A stretch of DNA of 64,000 bases from contig NZ_JAMXKF010000004.1 of assembly GCF_024220585.1 (NCBI RefSeq), forward strand, positions 124,001 through 188,000, read 5' to 3'. Both the position numbers and the translations under genes were made by a program. This DNA comes from Dyadobacter diqingensis. GTDB taxonomy: Bacteria > Bacteroidota > Bacteroidia > Cytophagales > Spirosomataceae. A model generated the notes under the pieces. The model did no database searches, was not told where the DNA came from, and saw only the letters and a program-made list of their open reading frames with translations. Below, piece by piece: positions 9,082-17,264 of this stretch (position 1 is its first letter; each line of letters begins with the position of its first letter).

Positions 9082-9483
9082 ATGAACTTTGCATCCATCC
9101 GGATTATCACCGCAGATATCAAGCCGTTAGTTCGTTTTTATGAACAAATTACAGGCTTGCCAAGCATTCAGTATACAGAGGATTTTGCTGAATTACGCAC
9201 GCCTTCATTTGTCGTAGCCATCGGCAGTACCCGGACCTTAGCACTTTTTGGGGGAACACATCTGGCCACACCACGATCTAACCACTCAATAATACTGGAA
9301 TTTCGTGTGGATGATGTTGATGCAGAATACCATAAGTTGGCAGAGCAGCTTGGCAATAATATTGTGCAAATTCCAACTACAATGCCTTGGGGAAACCGTT
9401 CAATGCTGTTCCGTGATCCGGATGGCAATCTTGTCAATTTTTTTACACCGGCTACTTCTGGTGTGAAGGAGAAAGCTGATTAA
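9082..9483 (+). CDS. VOC (glyoxalase/bleomycin-resistance) family protein
   Basis: Protein of 133 residues. ATG 9082 is preferred to the upstream in-frame TTG at 9055 because the VOC fold begins directly at NFASIRIITADIKPLVRFYE. The two betaalphabetabetabeta modules are visible: RIITADIKPLVRFYEQITGL with FAELRTPSFVVAI, and ILEFRVDDVDAEYHKLAEQ with MLFRDPDGNLVNFFTP. The last segment carries the conserved DPDGN(L)xxF ending with a likely metal-ligand position. VOC proteins include glyoxalases, dioxygenases and antibiotic-binding proteins; nothing here selects among them. It is a single-domain cytoplasmic protein, 70 bp downstream of the pyruvyl transferase homologue. Confidence 0.85.
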   Translation: MNFASIRIITADIKPLVRFYEQITGLPSIQYTEDFAELRTPSFVVAIGSTRTLALFGGTHLATPRSNHSIILEFRVDDVDAEYHKLAEQLGNNIVQIPTTMPWGNRSMLFRDPDGNLVNFFTPATSGVKEKAD

Positions 9484-9563
9484 TGCCAGTAGGATGTTAT
9501 TGAACTAACGGGTAGGTAATTAATGACACTTGTAATATTGCTTTGCTCTAATGACAATGCTCT

Positions 9564-9971
9564 TTATTTATCACCCGTTGGTGACAAGATCTTTACCAAC
9601 GGTTGTTCTCCATGGCTTAGATAAAAGGCGATAAATTTTAGCGGCTTATCGGCAGATGCATTTTCAAAACGGGCGATTGCCGTGCCGGCAGGTTCGTAAA
9701 AAGCGTCACCTGCGCTCAGTGTCCGAGCTGGCTGACCCAGAATTTGATAAACAAGGGTGCCTTCGGCCACATAACCAACAACCGGACAAGGGTGCTGGTG
9801 CAGCGGCGCGTGCTGGCCGGGAGTCAATGTGATTTCCTTTGCCAGAAGTTTATCAACCACTCGGTCGTCAAGTGAGACAGAAAGCAGATCCTTACGCCCA
9901 ACGGATTGCTGTGCGTAAGCGGTGATGCATAACATCGTAAATAGCAGAATGTAACAAATCTGTTTTTGCAT
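9564..9971 (-). CDS. Secreted small cupin protein
   Basis: Protein of 135 residues on the minus strand. ATG 9971 gives a signal peptide (QKQICYILLFTMLCITAYAQQ); the frame is open further upstream but encodes nothing recognisable there. The cupin core shows motif 1 as PGQHAPLHQHPCPVVGYVAEGTL and motif 2 as LSAGDAFYEPAGTAIARFENASADKP. The two His of HQH and a following Glu are typical metal ligands. It is convergent with the VOC gene, with 80 bp between the two stops. Substrate unknown; such periplasmic cupins are widespread in soil bacteria. Confidence 0.8.
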   Translation of the reverse strand: MQKQICYILLFTMLCITAYAQQSVGRKDLLSVSLDDRVVDKLLAKEITLTPGQHAPLHQHPCPVVGYVAEGTLVYQILGQPARTLSAGDAFYEPAGTAIARFENASADKPLKFIAFYLSHGEQPLVKILSPTGDK

Positions 9972-10069
9972 GATAATTATGTTAGGAAAGAAACCTGATA
10001 AATATCTTGGTATCGGGAATGGTTGAAAAATATGTAAAGTCCGTTTTTGTGGACTGGCAGCGGTCGTCG

Positions 10070-10363
10070 TTATCGCCAATGATATGGCCGTTTGGTAGAT
10101 TGTTCATAAGCGGGGATTTTTATCGAATCAATAAGGGCGTTCTGAGTTTGCCCGTAAATTTGACAGGAAGATTCCAAACCTGATAGAAATATGATGGTTG
10201 TAGTTGCTGAACTACGGATTCGAATGTTTAGGTTATGACCATCCACTTTTATATTCTCCTCTCGTTCGCGTTCATCAGGGGCCACTTTGTCACAGGAAGA
10301 TGATAACACTGTAAAATGCGCGATCAGGAATACAGTGCTCACTATTTTTTGAATTACCTTCAT
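10070..10363 (-). pseudogene. Truncated alpha/beta hydrolase lipoprotein
   Basis: A 97-residue frame starting at ATG 10363. It has a lipoprotein leader (KVIQKIVSTVFLIAHFTVLSSSC) and then the first strands of an alpha/beta hydrolase: VDGHNLNIRIRSS, TTTIIFLSGLESSCQIYGQTQNAL, DSIKIPAYEQ. In intact relatives the last piece would continue into the AYDRAGxGxS turn and the nucleophile elbow; here the frame stops after RPYHWR. The nucleophile Ser, acid and His are all missing, so this is a remnant. The next minus-strand gene (the cupin) starts 98 bp further on, which suggests a deletion joined the two. Confidence 0.55.
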
Positions 10364-10616
10364 TTTTGATCGTCTTTTGGTTGGATCACGAAGGTAGGGC
10401 AGAAAAGAAACCCTATGCCGCAAAATGGAATGAAGGCCGGAAATCTCCGATGAGCCCCAATTATTTGCTACCGAAATCTAAAACCAAATAAATTAGAAGA
10501 TGAAGGGAATCTGTTTGGGTTTCTGTTATTATTTTATGTTGATATAGTTATATTTGTTTTTCTTTTCTTTATAGATTGATAGATGTAGATTACTTGGACA
10601 AGAAAAATTAATTTCC

Positions 10617-11210
10617 GTGAAAAAGAATGTAGTCTTTGATGAAAAAGCACTGCTGATGCTGGTAGAGCGGGGAAGTGAAGCAGCTTTCACTTCGCTTTTT
10701 TATCATTATAAAGACAGGATATATTCTGTTTCTTACAAGCTGACCAAATCCTCATTTTTAGCCGAGGAAGTTGTACAGGATGTTTTTCTGAAACTTTGGC
10801 TGCGGCGTGAGAAACTCACTGAGATAGCAGACTTTCAAAGCTACATTTTTGTAATGGCCCGTAACATTGTATTTACTTCGATGAAACAGGCACTTTCCAC
10901 GCAGATACTTGATGAAGAACACTTTCAGGATGTAGCTGTTTCGTATAGTAATGCAGATAGTGCGTTGCTTGCTCAGGAATACGAACTTATCATCCAACAG
11001 GCTGTTGACCGTTTGTCTCCAAAGCAAAAACAGATTTATTTGTTGAGCAAGGATAAAGAAATGACGCGGGATGACATTGCAAAAAATTTAGAAATTTCTT
11101 CTGAAACTGTCAAAACACATCTTGCCCGAGCGGTCAGGAGCATTCGTGAATACAGCATGTCGCGCCTCAGTATGTCCATATCCTGGCTGGTCATTTTCTT
11201 GATAAAATAA
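10617..11210 (+). CDS. ECF-type RNA polymerase sigma-70 factor (orphan)
   Basis: Protein of 197 residues with a GTG start at 10617. Sigma region 2 is seen as AFTSLFYHYKDRIYSVSYKLTKSSFLAEEVVQDVFLKLW, and region 4 as DRLSPKQKQIYLLSKDKEMTRDDIAKNLEISSETVKTHLARAVRSIREY. The hydrophobic tail SISWLVIFLIK is common among Bacteroidota FecI-like sigmas. Such genes are normally followed by a FecR anti-sigma gene and a SusC/SusD pair. Here only a 38-codon FecR-like stub and 650 bp of non-coding DNA follow before the next sigma gene, so this factor appears to have lost its partners. Whether it still works is unknown. Confidence 0.9.
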   Translation: MKKNVVFDEKALLMLVERGSEAAFTSLFYHYKDRIYSVSYKLTKSSFLAEEVVQDVFLKLWLRREKLTEIADFQSYIFVMARNIVFTSMKQALSTQILDEEHFQDVAVSYSNADSALLAQEYELIIQQAVDRLSPKQKQIYLLSKDKEMTRDDIAKNLEISSETVKTHLARAVRSIREYSMSRLSMSISWLVIFLIK

Positions 11211-11235
11211 TTTTTTAACTTTTTTTCATACCATT

Positions 11236-11264
11236 GTCACCCGACCTGGGATTTTTCCAGTCTT
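11236..11264 (+). promoter_or_regulatory. Possible ECF-type promoter before the FecR stub
   Basis: GTCACCC (11236-11242) and GTCTT (11260-11264) are separated by 17 bp in a T-rich region just after the sigma gene. The layout resembles a -35/-10 pair for an ECF sigma factor that controls its own anti-sigma gene. This is pattern recognition only. Confidence 0.3.
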
Positions 11265-11302
11265 GTATTCAGGACGCATGCTCCGGATTTAACAATTGGA
11301 CT

Positions 11303-11416
11303 ATGAAAAGCGAACGTTTACAGGATCTGTTTCTTCGGTATTATAATCAGGCAATCAACCTTCGCAAGACCCTGCGGATGGTTGGCGCGCGTGGCTCAAT
11401 GCTGAGTCAAGCCTAA
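11303..11416 (+). pseudogene. FecR anti-sigma factor 5' stub
   Basis: ATG 11303 opens a 38-codon frame. Its start, MKSERLQDLFLRYYNQ, matches the usual first helix of Bacteroidota FecR-type anti-sigma factors. It then loses similarity and stops; there is no transmembrane segment, FecR domain or DUF4974. Its place 92 bp after an ECF sigma gene is where the anti-sigma gene belongs. I read it as what remains after a deletion. Confidence 0.45.
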
Positions 11417-12068
11417 AAATCTCCTGATTTTTTTCGGTAAAAATGTTCCCGGTTACAATCCAGGTATGCTAATCGCCGATCTGTCCTTAATTAAAATCAA
11501 ATGATGCTTGCTTATACAGGTGCAACATTGCCAAACTAGTTGATAGGAAAGTTAGTTTATCTAGGTTCAATTCAGTATAACGTATATATGATACGTTATA
11601 ACTAAAAACGCGCTCATCGAAACGGTGATTTGGGTTTGAATGAATCGTGTTGCCCAGTAATTAAACGTGAAGTTCTGGTGTGTAAGACGAGCCCGACGCG
11701 CAGGAGCTTACTCTTTTCTTAATACTATGGTTACTTTAAATTTTATGGCATACTAGCTGGCATTGAAATCCTGCGCGTCTATCTGGCTCATGATGATCAT
11801 ACACACTATATGTATGCTCCACACCTAACTGCCTCTGGCAGATGCATGGGACATAAATCTATCGATGTTAAATTTATTTTAAGCGGTATGCTAAGGCCCA
11901 GTTTGGGGCCTGGCTGGTATTTTTCCATGCCGTGTAAGAACGAACCCAGTCTCGGAAATCATAACGTTTTAGGCTAAAACAAGATTATTCAACTTTTTTT
12001 TTAAATTTTTTAGGGGTTTTGCCCGGTTTTTCTACTGTACAGTTAATTACACTAACAGACCATCCAGG
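11417..12068. other. 650-bp gene-free stretch with inverted repeats
   Basis: No credible gene. It contains a perfect 10-bp inverted repeat TATAACGTAT/ATACGTTATA (11576-11600) and an 11-bp pair GACGCGCAGGA (11695-11705) / TCCTGCGCGTC (11769-11779). The short match to a SusD end (11455-11478) is described under findings. The last 70 bp before the next sigma gene are T-rich (11993-12035) and probably hold its promoter. The stretch looks like scar DNA left after loss of an older SusC/SusD locus. Confidence 0.5.
11576..11600. repeat. Perfect inverted repeat, 10-bp arms, 5-bp spacer
   Basis: TATAACGTAT (11576-11585), ATATG, then ATACGTTATA (11591-11600). No T-run follows, so it is not a standard terminator. 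It could be an operator or the end of a mobile element. Confidence 0.6.
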
Positions 12069-12626
12069 ATGATACTAAAACAGGTTGATGATGAGCGTTT
12101 GGTGCTCTTTCTTCAGGAGGGGAAAATGTCAGCCTTCGAAGAAATATATCGACGTTACTGGTACAAGCTGTTTGGCATTGCGTATCATCAGACCGGTGTA
12201 CGTGAGGAGGCAGAAGAATTGGTGCAAGAGGTTTTTTTAAGCCTTTGGCGTCGCAGGTCAGAGGTAACGATTCGGCATTTGGATTTATATCTCACGCTTG
12301 CTGTCAAGAATCAAATCTATGACTACATCAAGTCACGCATCAGCTTTAGAAAGTATCAGGAGTACCTTGTTTTTCAGGAAATTTCCCAGCACTATGGCAC
12401 TGACGAAATTGTGAATTTCGCTGAGTTGTCAGAAGCAGTAGAAAAAGTATTGAGCCATTTGCCTGAAAAAAGTGCCGAAGTATTCAAACGAAGTCGTTTC
12501 GAAAACCAATCGGTAAAAGAGATTGCTCTCTGTTTAAAGCTAAGCGAAAAGGCGGTAGAATATCATATCACCAAATCGCTGAAGTTTTTGAAAGATAATT
12601 TGAAAGCCTATCACTCGGATAACTAA
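12069..12626 (+). CDS. ECF-type RNA polymerase sigma-70 factor
   Basis: Protein of 185 residues. Region 2 is AFEEIYRRYWYKLFGIAYHQTGVREEAEELVQEVFLSLWRRR; region 4 is LSHLPEKSAEVFKRSRFENQSVKEIALCLKLSEKAVEYHITKSLKFLKD. It belongs to the FecI-like Bacteroidota family that directs transcription of its own SusC/SusD locus once a signal through SusC and FecR frees it. It is followed 28 bp later by a full FecR gene and then by a SusC with an STN domain, so the trans-envelope signalling chain is complete here, unlike the orphan sigma upstream. Confidence 0.93.
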   Translation: MILKQVDDERLVLFLQEGKMSAFEEIYRRYWYKLFGIAYHQTGVREEAEELVQEVFLSLWRRRSEVTIRHLDLYLTLAVKNQIYDYIKSRISFRKYQEYLVFQEISQHYGTDEIVNFAELSEAVEKVLSHLPEKSAEVFKRSRFENQSVKEIALCLKLSEKAVEYHITKSLKFLKDNLKAYHSDN

Positions 12627-12654
12627 TCGCCGATCCGGCAAAAATAGATCAGCA

Positions 12655-13656
12655 ATGACTCAGCAGGAATTCAATAAATTGTCACGGCGGTATTTGGAGG
12701 GCCAGACGACTCAGGAAGAAGAAACTTATCTGATGGAGTGGTTCGGCGCGCAACCCCCGTTAGTTCAAGCCGACTTAACCGGATCACAAAAAAATGCACT
12801 GCAAAAACAGATCTGGAAGAAAATCCATACGCGGATCCGGCCCCGCTGGCGCGTTCTCAGCAACCAAACTGCCTGGATCTGTGGATTGGCCGCTTGCATG
12901 GTTGCGGGGTTGTTTTGGTTTACAGACCTACGATTATTCGCGGTAAGGCAGCTTGTTTCATTTATTGAACCAACCATGCAAGAGGGCATTGAAGTAACGA
13001 ACACAACTCAGTCAGATCAACAGGTTAAACTTGAAGATGGGACAGTGGTGTTGCTTAGGCAAAATAGCAGCCTGGTTTATGACAAATCATTTAATGTATC
13101 GAAACGGGTTGTTTATTTGAAAGGAGAAGCATTTTTTAAGGTCAAGCGCGACGTTACAAAACCGTTTGTTGTCCATACCGGTGATTTGGTAACCGAAGTG
13201 CTGGGTACCAGTTTTCGAATTCGGCCTAATCCGAAAACTAATCAAATTGAAGTATCCGTAGCGACGGGGCGCGTTTCGGTTTATACTGAGAAGGACGACC
13301 GGCCGGCCGAACGAAATGGCCATATTTTGACCCCAAATCAGCGGGTTATTTTCGATGTTGCCTCGAAAAATATTACTCCGGGTATTGTGGAGGCACCTGT
13401 ACCGATCACCTCGGGGGCAGCGCCGGCCCAGATCTTACTTTTTAACAATGTGTCGTTGGATGCGGTAATGACGGCACTTTCTCAACGTTATGGTATCGAA
13501 TTTGTCATTGCCAATCCCAAATCCAGGGATTGCCGGATCACCGCCGATCTGAACGGCCTGTCCATGTATACGCAACTTGACCTGATCTGCAAATCCATTG
13601 ATGCCACCTACCAGAAACGTGGTACGGTCATATTCATTGACGGTGATGGTTGTTAA
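12655..13656 (+). CDS. FecR-type anti-sigma factor
   Basis: Protein of 333 residues. The cytoplasmic N-terminus (EFNKLSRRYLEGQTTQEEETYLMEWF) is the sigma-binding part. One membrane segment, AWICGLAACMVAGLFWF, lies near residues 75-92. The periplasmic FecR domain (about 110-215) has VKLEDGTVVLLRQNSSLVY, RVVYLKGEAFFKVKRD, PFVVHTGDLVTEVLGTSFRI and ATGRVSVYT. The C-terminal DUF4974/STN-like part (about 260-330) reads LLFNNVSLDAVMTALSQRYGIEFVI. It should hold the adjacent sigma factor inactive until the STN domain of the downstream SusC contacts it. Confidence 0.93.
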   Translation: MTQQEFNKLSRRYLEGQTTQEEETYLMEWFGAQPPLVQADLTGSQKNALQKQIWKKIHTRIRPRWRVLSNQTAWICGLAACMVAGLFWFTDLRLFAVRQLVSFIEPTMQEGIEVTNTTQSDQQVKLEDGTVVLLRQNSSLVYDKSFNVSKRVVYLKGEAFFKVKRDVTKPFVVHTGDLVTEVLGTSFRIRPNPKTNQIEVSVATGRVSVYTEKDDRPAERNGHILTPNQRVIFDVASKNITPGIVEAPVPITSGAAPAQILLFNNVSLDAVMTALSQRYGIEFVIANPKSRDCRITADLNGLSMYTQLDLICKSIDATYQKRGTVIFIDGDGC

Positions 13657-13661
13657 GAAAA

Positions 13662-13691
13662 AAGCCGGAAATGTTGTCGCATTTCCGGCTT
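13662..13691 (+). other. Intercistronic hairpin between fecR and susC
   Basis: AAGCCGGAAATG (13662-13673) and CATTTCCGGCTT (13680-13691) are perfect 12-bp arms with a 6-base loop, 5 bp after the FecR stop. GAATAAAG follows, not a T-run. It could be a weak terminator, or an mRNA-processing or stability stem that separates the low-level regulator message from the abundant SusC/SusD message. Confidence 0.6.
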
Positions 13692-13772
13692 GAATAAAGT
13701 GCCCTATACAAACGCCAATCTGTGGTAGGGCGCTGTTTTCCAATTTGGTCAAATTAAAAAACAAGTAAATGT

Positions 13773-16700
13773 ATGAAAAAACCATTATCAATCCCCAAAA
13801 GCTTGTGGACCGTTATGAAAATCACCTGTTCTCAACTGCTTTTGCTCCTATTGTTTGCCGGCATGGCCGTTGGCTATCCAACCCATGCTCAGGACATACT
13901 CAACCGGACCATTTCGATGGATGGGCGGGACAGGGAATTAAGAGACATCCTGAACCAAATTGAAAAACAAGCCGAAGTAAAGTTTGTATACAGCACAAAG
14001 ATCAAATCGAATCAACGTCTGACGATAAGGGTTAGCAATCGCAAACTATCGGCAGTGTTGGACGAATTGCTGCTACCTCTCTCCATTAGCTACGAGATTA
14101 TTGAAAACCGAATTGTACTCAGAAAAAACAAACCGGTTGATGGGGATCTCCCAAATGTCGAGCTTCCTTCGAACAGTCTTGAGCAAACGATAAAAGGGAA
14201 GGTATCCGACGAAAAAGAAATAGGTCTTCCGGGGGTCAGTATTACCGTTAAAGGTACTCTTCGGGGGACAACCTCGGACGTTAGCGGAAATTTTACACTC
14301 GATATCCCCGATGAGAAAGCAGTGCTGGTGTTTTCGTTCGTTGGGTACTTATCACAGGAGGTGACCGTGGGCGTCGGACAAATGTCATCTACGCTGAACG
14401 TGTCGCTAAAAGTGGATACTAAATCGTTGGACGAGGTAGTCGTTATTGGCTATGGTTCGGTTAAAAAGTCTGACATCACCGGCTCGGTCAGTAGTATTAA
14501 GGTGGACGATCTGAAGGGAACGCAACTAACCTCTGCAGCTCAGGCACTGCAGGGTCGGGCGGCCGGGGTGCAGGTTACTAACGGCGATGCGACGCCCGGC
14601 GCGCGCCCTAACATCCGAATTCGGGGTACAAACTCGCTGGGCACCAGCAGTGAACCGCTATTTGTGGTCGATGGTTATCCAAGTAATGAAGATATTTCGT
14701 CGATCAACCCAAACGATATTGAATCTATTGAAATCCTAAAAGACGCATCCGCCACAGCCATTTACGGGTCTAGAGGAGCTAACGGGGTGGTTTTAATTAC
14801 AACCAAACGTGGAAAGGCCGGCAAGTTTTCCATTAATCTGGAGGGATACCACGGCGTTGGTAACGTGACTAAAACCCTTGACGTGATGAATGCCCGGCAA
14901 TATGCTGAATACCGCAATGAGATTGTAAAGAATACCGCTGCCCCCTCGGCAAAACCTTTTGCTTCACCGGCAATTTTAGACTATCTCTCCACACATTCGA
15001 CCGATTGGCAAAAAGCAATGTTTGTAAGAGCGCCGATTTCGAGCCTGCAATTGAGTATGAGTGGAGGCGATGAAAAGTCAAGATTTCTATTGAGCGGTGA
15101 ATATTTTAGTCAGGGCGGTGTCCTGCGAAATACAGATTTTAAACGAGGTTCTTTACGCTTTAATTTCGATCGGGAAATATCCCGCAAACTGAATTTTGGA
15201 TTGACCACCGTATTGGCCAGAACCGTAGGTAACACGACCTTGGTTAACACGAGTGGCGGCACGGAAGGCGGTGTTTTGTTAAACCTGCTGCGGTTTAACC
15301 CTGCGATTTCGGTTTATGATACGAACGGGAATTATACCTACGGAAATGGCTTCCAAAAAGATGCAGAATCGGACCAGGCATCAGATATTGATCAGTTGGG
15401 CAATCCGATCGCCTATACCGAGCGCGTTACAAACGTCAATTACTTGCACCGGGGCCAGATCAGTATGTTTGGCGAATATGAGGTTACAACAGGTCTCAAA
15501 CTTAAGCTATTACTCGGCGGCGAGTATCTTAACAACTGGCAGAACTTCTATGCGCCTTATGATTTATTTGAACAGGCCCAAAACGCTGGTACCGCTAGTC
15601 GATTTAACAGGGTAAGAACCAACTGGCTAAATGAAAATACGCTGACCTATTCAAAAAACTTCAATACGAAATTTACTTTGTCAGCATTAGTAGGATTTTC
15701 CTTCCAGAAGTTTAAAGATGAATCAAACACGGCAGTAGCCACTAATTTTTTCACCAATTCCTTTTCATTCAACAATCTTGGCGCCGGCGCAGGGGCATCA
15801 GTTAGTTCGACAGCTAGTCAGAATCAGCTCAACTCGTATTATGGGCGGGTCAACGCGCAGCTCTGGGAAAATCTTTTGTTAACCGGAACCCTAAGGGCCG
15901 ATGGGTCAAGTAAGTTTGGGGCCAACTTCAAATACGGTTACTTTCCCTCGGGAGCCATAGCATACAAATTAACTGAGTTGCCACTGGTTAAACGCTTGAC
16001 GGGTGTTTCTGAACTGAAACTGCGTGTAGGATATGGACGAACAGGGAATCAGGAAATTGATCCGTATCTATCGCAATATGGCTATGATTTAGCCAGCGCT
16101 TCCAGTCCGGGAGTACCCAATGGCGCTCTGGTGTTTGGTTCGACAAGACAGGTAGGGGTGGCCGCCAGTCGTCCTGCTAACCCCAATCTTCGCTGGGAGC
16201 AAACGCAATCGGTCAATGCCGGGATTGATTTCGGACTGTGGGACAACCGGTTGACCGGAACCTTCGATTATTACACCAAACGAACCAACGATTTATTATG
16301 GAGCGTGGCGCTGCCTGCCACCTCCGGTTTTAGCGGAGCCTTCAAGAATCTTGGTTCGATTCAAAACAACGGGCTGGAATTGAGTATTTCTGCCTCACCG
16401 GTTGTTAGCAGACGAATTAAGTGGACTACGGTATTCAATGCAGCCATGAACAGGAATAAAATTTTGAGCCTGGGTGAAGAACCGTTCAGGCTATATGGCT
16501 CCGGCACGACCCAGCCGCTGATTGCCCGCGACAACTTTATCATTCTGAAACCTGGTGAAGAGATCGGCAAATTTTTTCTCTACACATTTGAAGGGATCTG
16601 GCAGTCTCAGAATGAGATTGACAACAGCTCATTTAATTCCACCTACAAAAGCAGTTTGAAGCCGGGTTTCGCAAAATATAAAGATGTCGATGGCAATGGC

Positions 16701-17240
16701 ACGATCAATCCAAATGACCGGAGTGTTACGCGTGGTTCGGCTTATCCTAAGGTTGTCTTTGGTTTTAACAACACGGTTAGCTATCAGGGGTTTGAGATTA
16801 ACTTTTTTCTGCAAGGCCAGCAGGGAAACAAAATACTGAACTTGAATAAATACTGGATGGAATACCATCCAACCTCAAACAAAAGCACGAATGTGCTCGG
16901 CCGGTGGGCAGGTGAAGGAACCAGTAACCAACTACCCGCTGCCGGGTTTGAGTCAAGCCGTTTGCTGGCACAGGACTTTTTGGAAGACGGCAGTTATATC
17001 CGCTTAAAATCCCTTTCACTTTCCTACCAGGTGCCAGGTAAAGCCAAATGGTTGCAGGCTACCAAAGTCAAAGCTTTGCGTTTTTATGTGACCAGCACCA
17101 ACTTATTCACTCTGACAAATTATTCAGGATTTGATCCGGAGGTAAACTCCTACCGGAACAACCTATTTCTGCAAGGTGTCGATCAGGGGGCCTATCCGGT
17201 GTCCCGTTCCTTGATTTTTGGGCTAAAAATTGGATTTTAA
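13773..17240 (+). CDS. SusC-like TonB-dependent outer-membrane transporter with STN domain
   Basis: Protein of 1155 residues. The signal peptide is long (TCSQLLLLLLFAGMAVGYPTHA, cut before QD). An STN domain follows at about 45-115 (RELRDILNQIEKQAEVKFVY to YEIIENRIVLRK), then a carboxypeptidase-D-like domain near 140-215 (GKVSDEKEIGLPGVSITVKG). The plug begins at VVIGYGSVKKSDITGSVSS and carries IEILKDASATAIYGSRGANGVVLITTK; the 22-strand barrel ends SRSLIFGLKIGF. The STN domain is the part that signals to FecR, so this transporter is probably both receptor and importer of its glycan. SusD follows 24 bp later. Substrate unknown; the nearby lyase suggests a uronic-acid-containing polymer. Confidence 0.95.
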   Translation: MKKPLSIPKSLWTVMKITCSQLLLLLLFAGMAVGYPTHAQDILNRTISMDGRDRELRDILNQIEKQAEVKFVYSTKIKSNQRLTIRVSNRKLSAVLDELLLPLSISYEIIENRIVLRKNKPVDGDLPNVELPSNSLEQTIKGKVSDEKEIGLPGVSITVKGTLRGTTSDVSGNFTLDIPDEKAVLVFSFVGYLSQEVTVGVGQMSSTLNVSLKVDTKSLDEVVVIGYGSVKKSDITGSVSSIKVDDLKGTQLTSAAQALQGRAAGVQVTNGDATPGARPNIRIRGTNSLGTSSEPLFVVDGYPSNEDISSINPNDIESIEILKDASATAIYGSRGANGVVLITTKRGKAGKFSINLEGYHGVGNVTKTLDVMNARQYAEYRNEIVKNTAAPSAKPFASPAILDYLSTHSTDWQKAMFVRAPISSLQLSMSGGDEKSRFLLSGEYFSQGGVLRNTDFKRGSLRFNFDREISRKLNFGLTTVLARTVGNTTLVNTSGGTEGGVLLNLLRFNPAISVYDTNGNYTYGNGFQKDAESDQASDIDQLGNPIAYTERVTNVNYLHRGQISMFGEYEVTTGLKLKLLLGGEYLNNWQNFYAPYDLFEQAQNAGTASRFNRVRTNWLNENTLTYSKNFNTKFTLSALVGFSFQKFKDESNTAVATNFFTNSFSFNNLGAGAGASVSSTASQNQLNSYYGRVNAQLWENLLLTGTLRADGSSKFGANFKYGYFPSGAIAYKLTELPLVKRLTGVSELKLRVGYGRTGNQEIDPYLSQYGYDLASASSPGVPNGALVFGSTRQVGVAASRPANPNLRWEQTQSVNAGIDFGLWDNRLTGTFDYYTKRTNDLLWSVALPATSGFSGAFKNLGSIQNNGLELSISASPVVSRRIKWTTVFNAAMNRNKILSLGEEPFRLYGSGTTQPLIARDNFIILKPGEEIGKFFLYTFEGIWQSQNEIDNSSFNSTYKSSLKPGFAKYKDVDGNGTINPNDRSVTRGSAYPKVVFGFNNTVSYQGFEINFFLQGQQGNKILNLNKYWMEYHPTSNKSTNVLGRWAGEGTSNQLPAAGFESSRLLAQDFLEDGSYIRLKSLSLSYQVPGKAKWLQATKVKALRFYVTSTNLFTLTNYSGFDPEVNSYRNNLFLQGVDQGAYPVSRSLIFGLKIGF

Positions 17241-17264
17241 GTTAACCTTTTGGCGAACCATATT

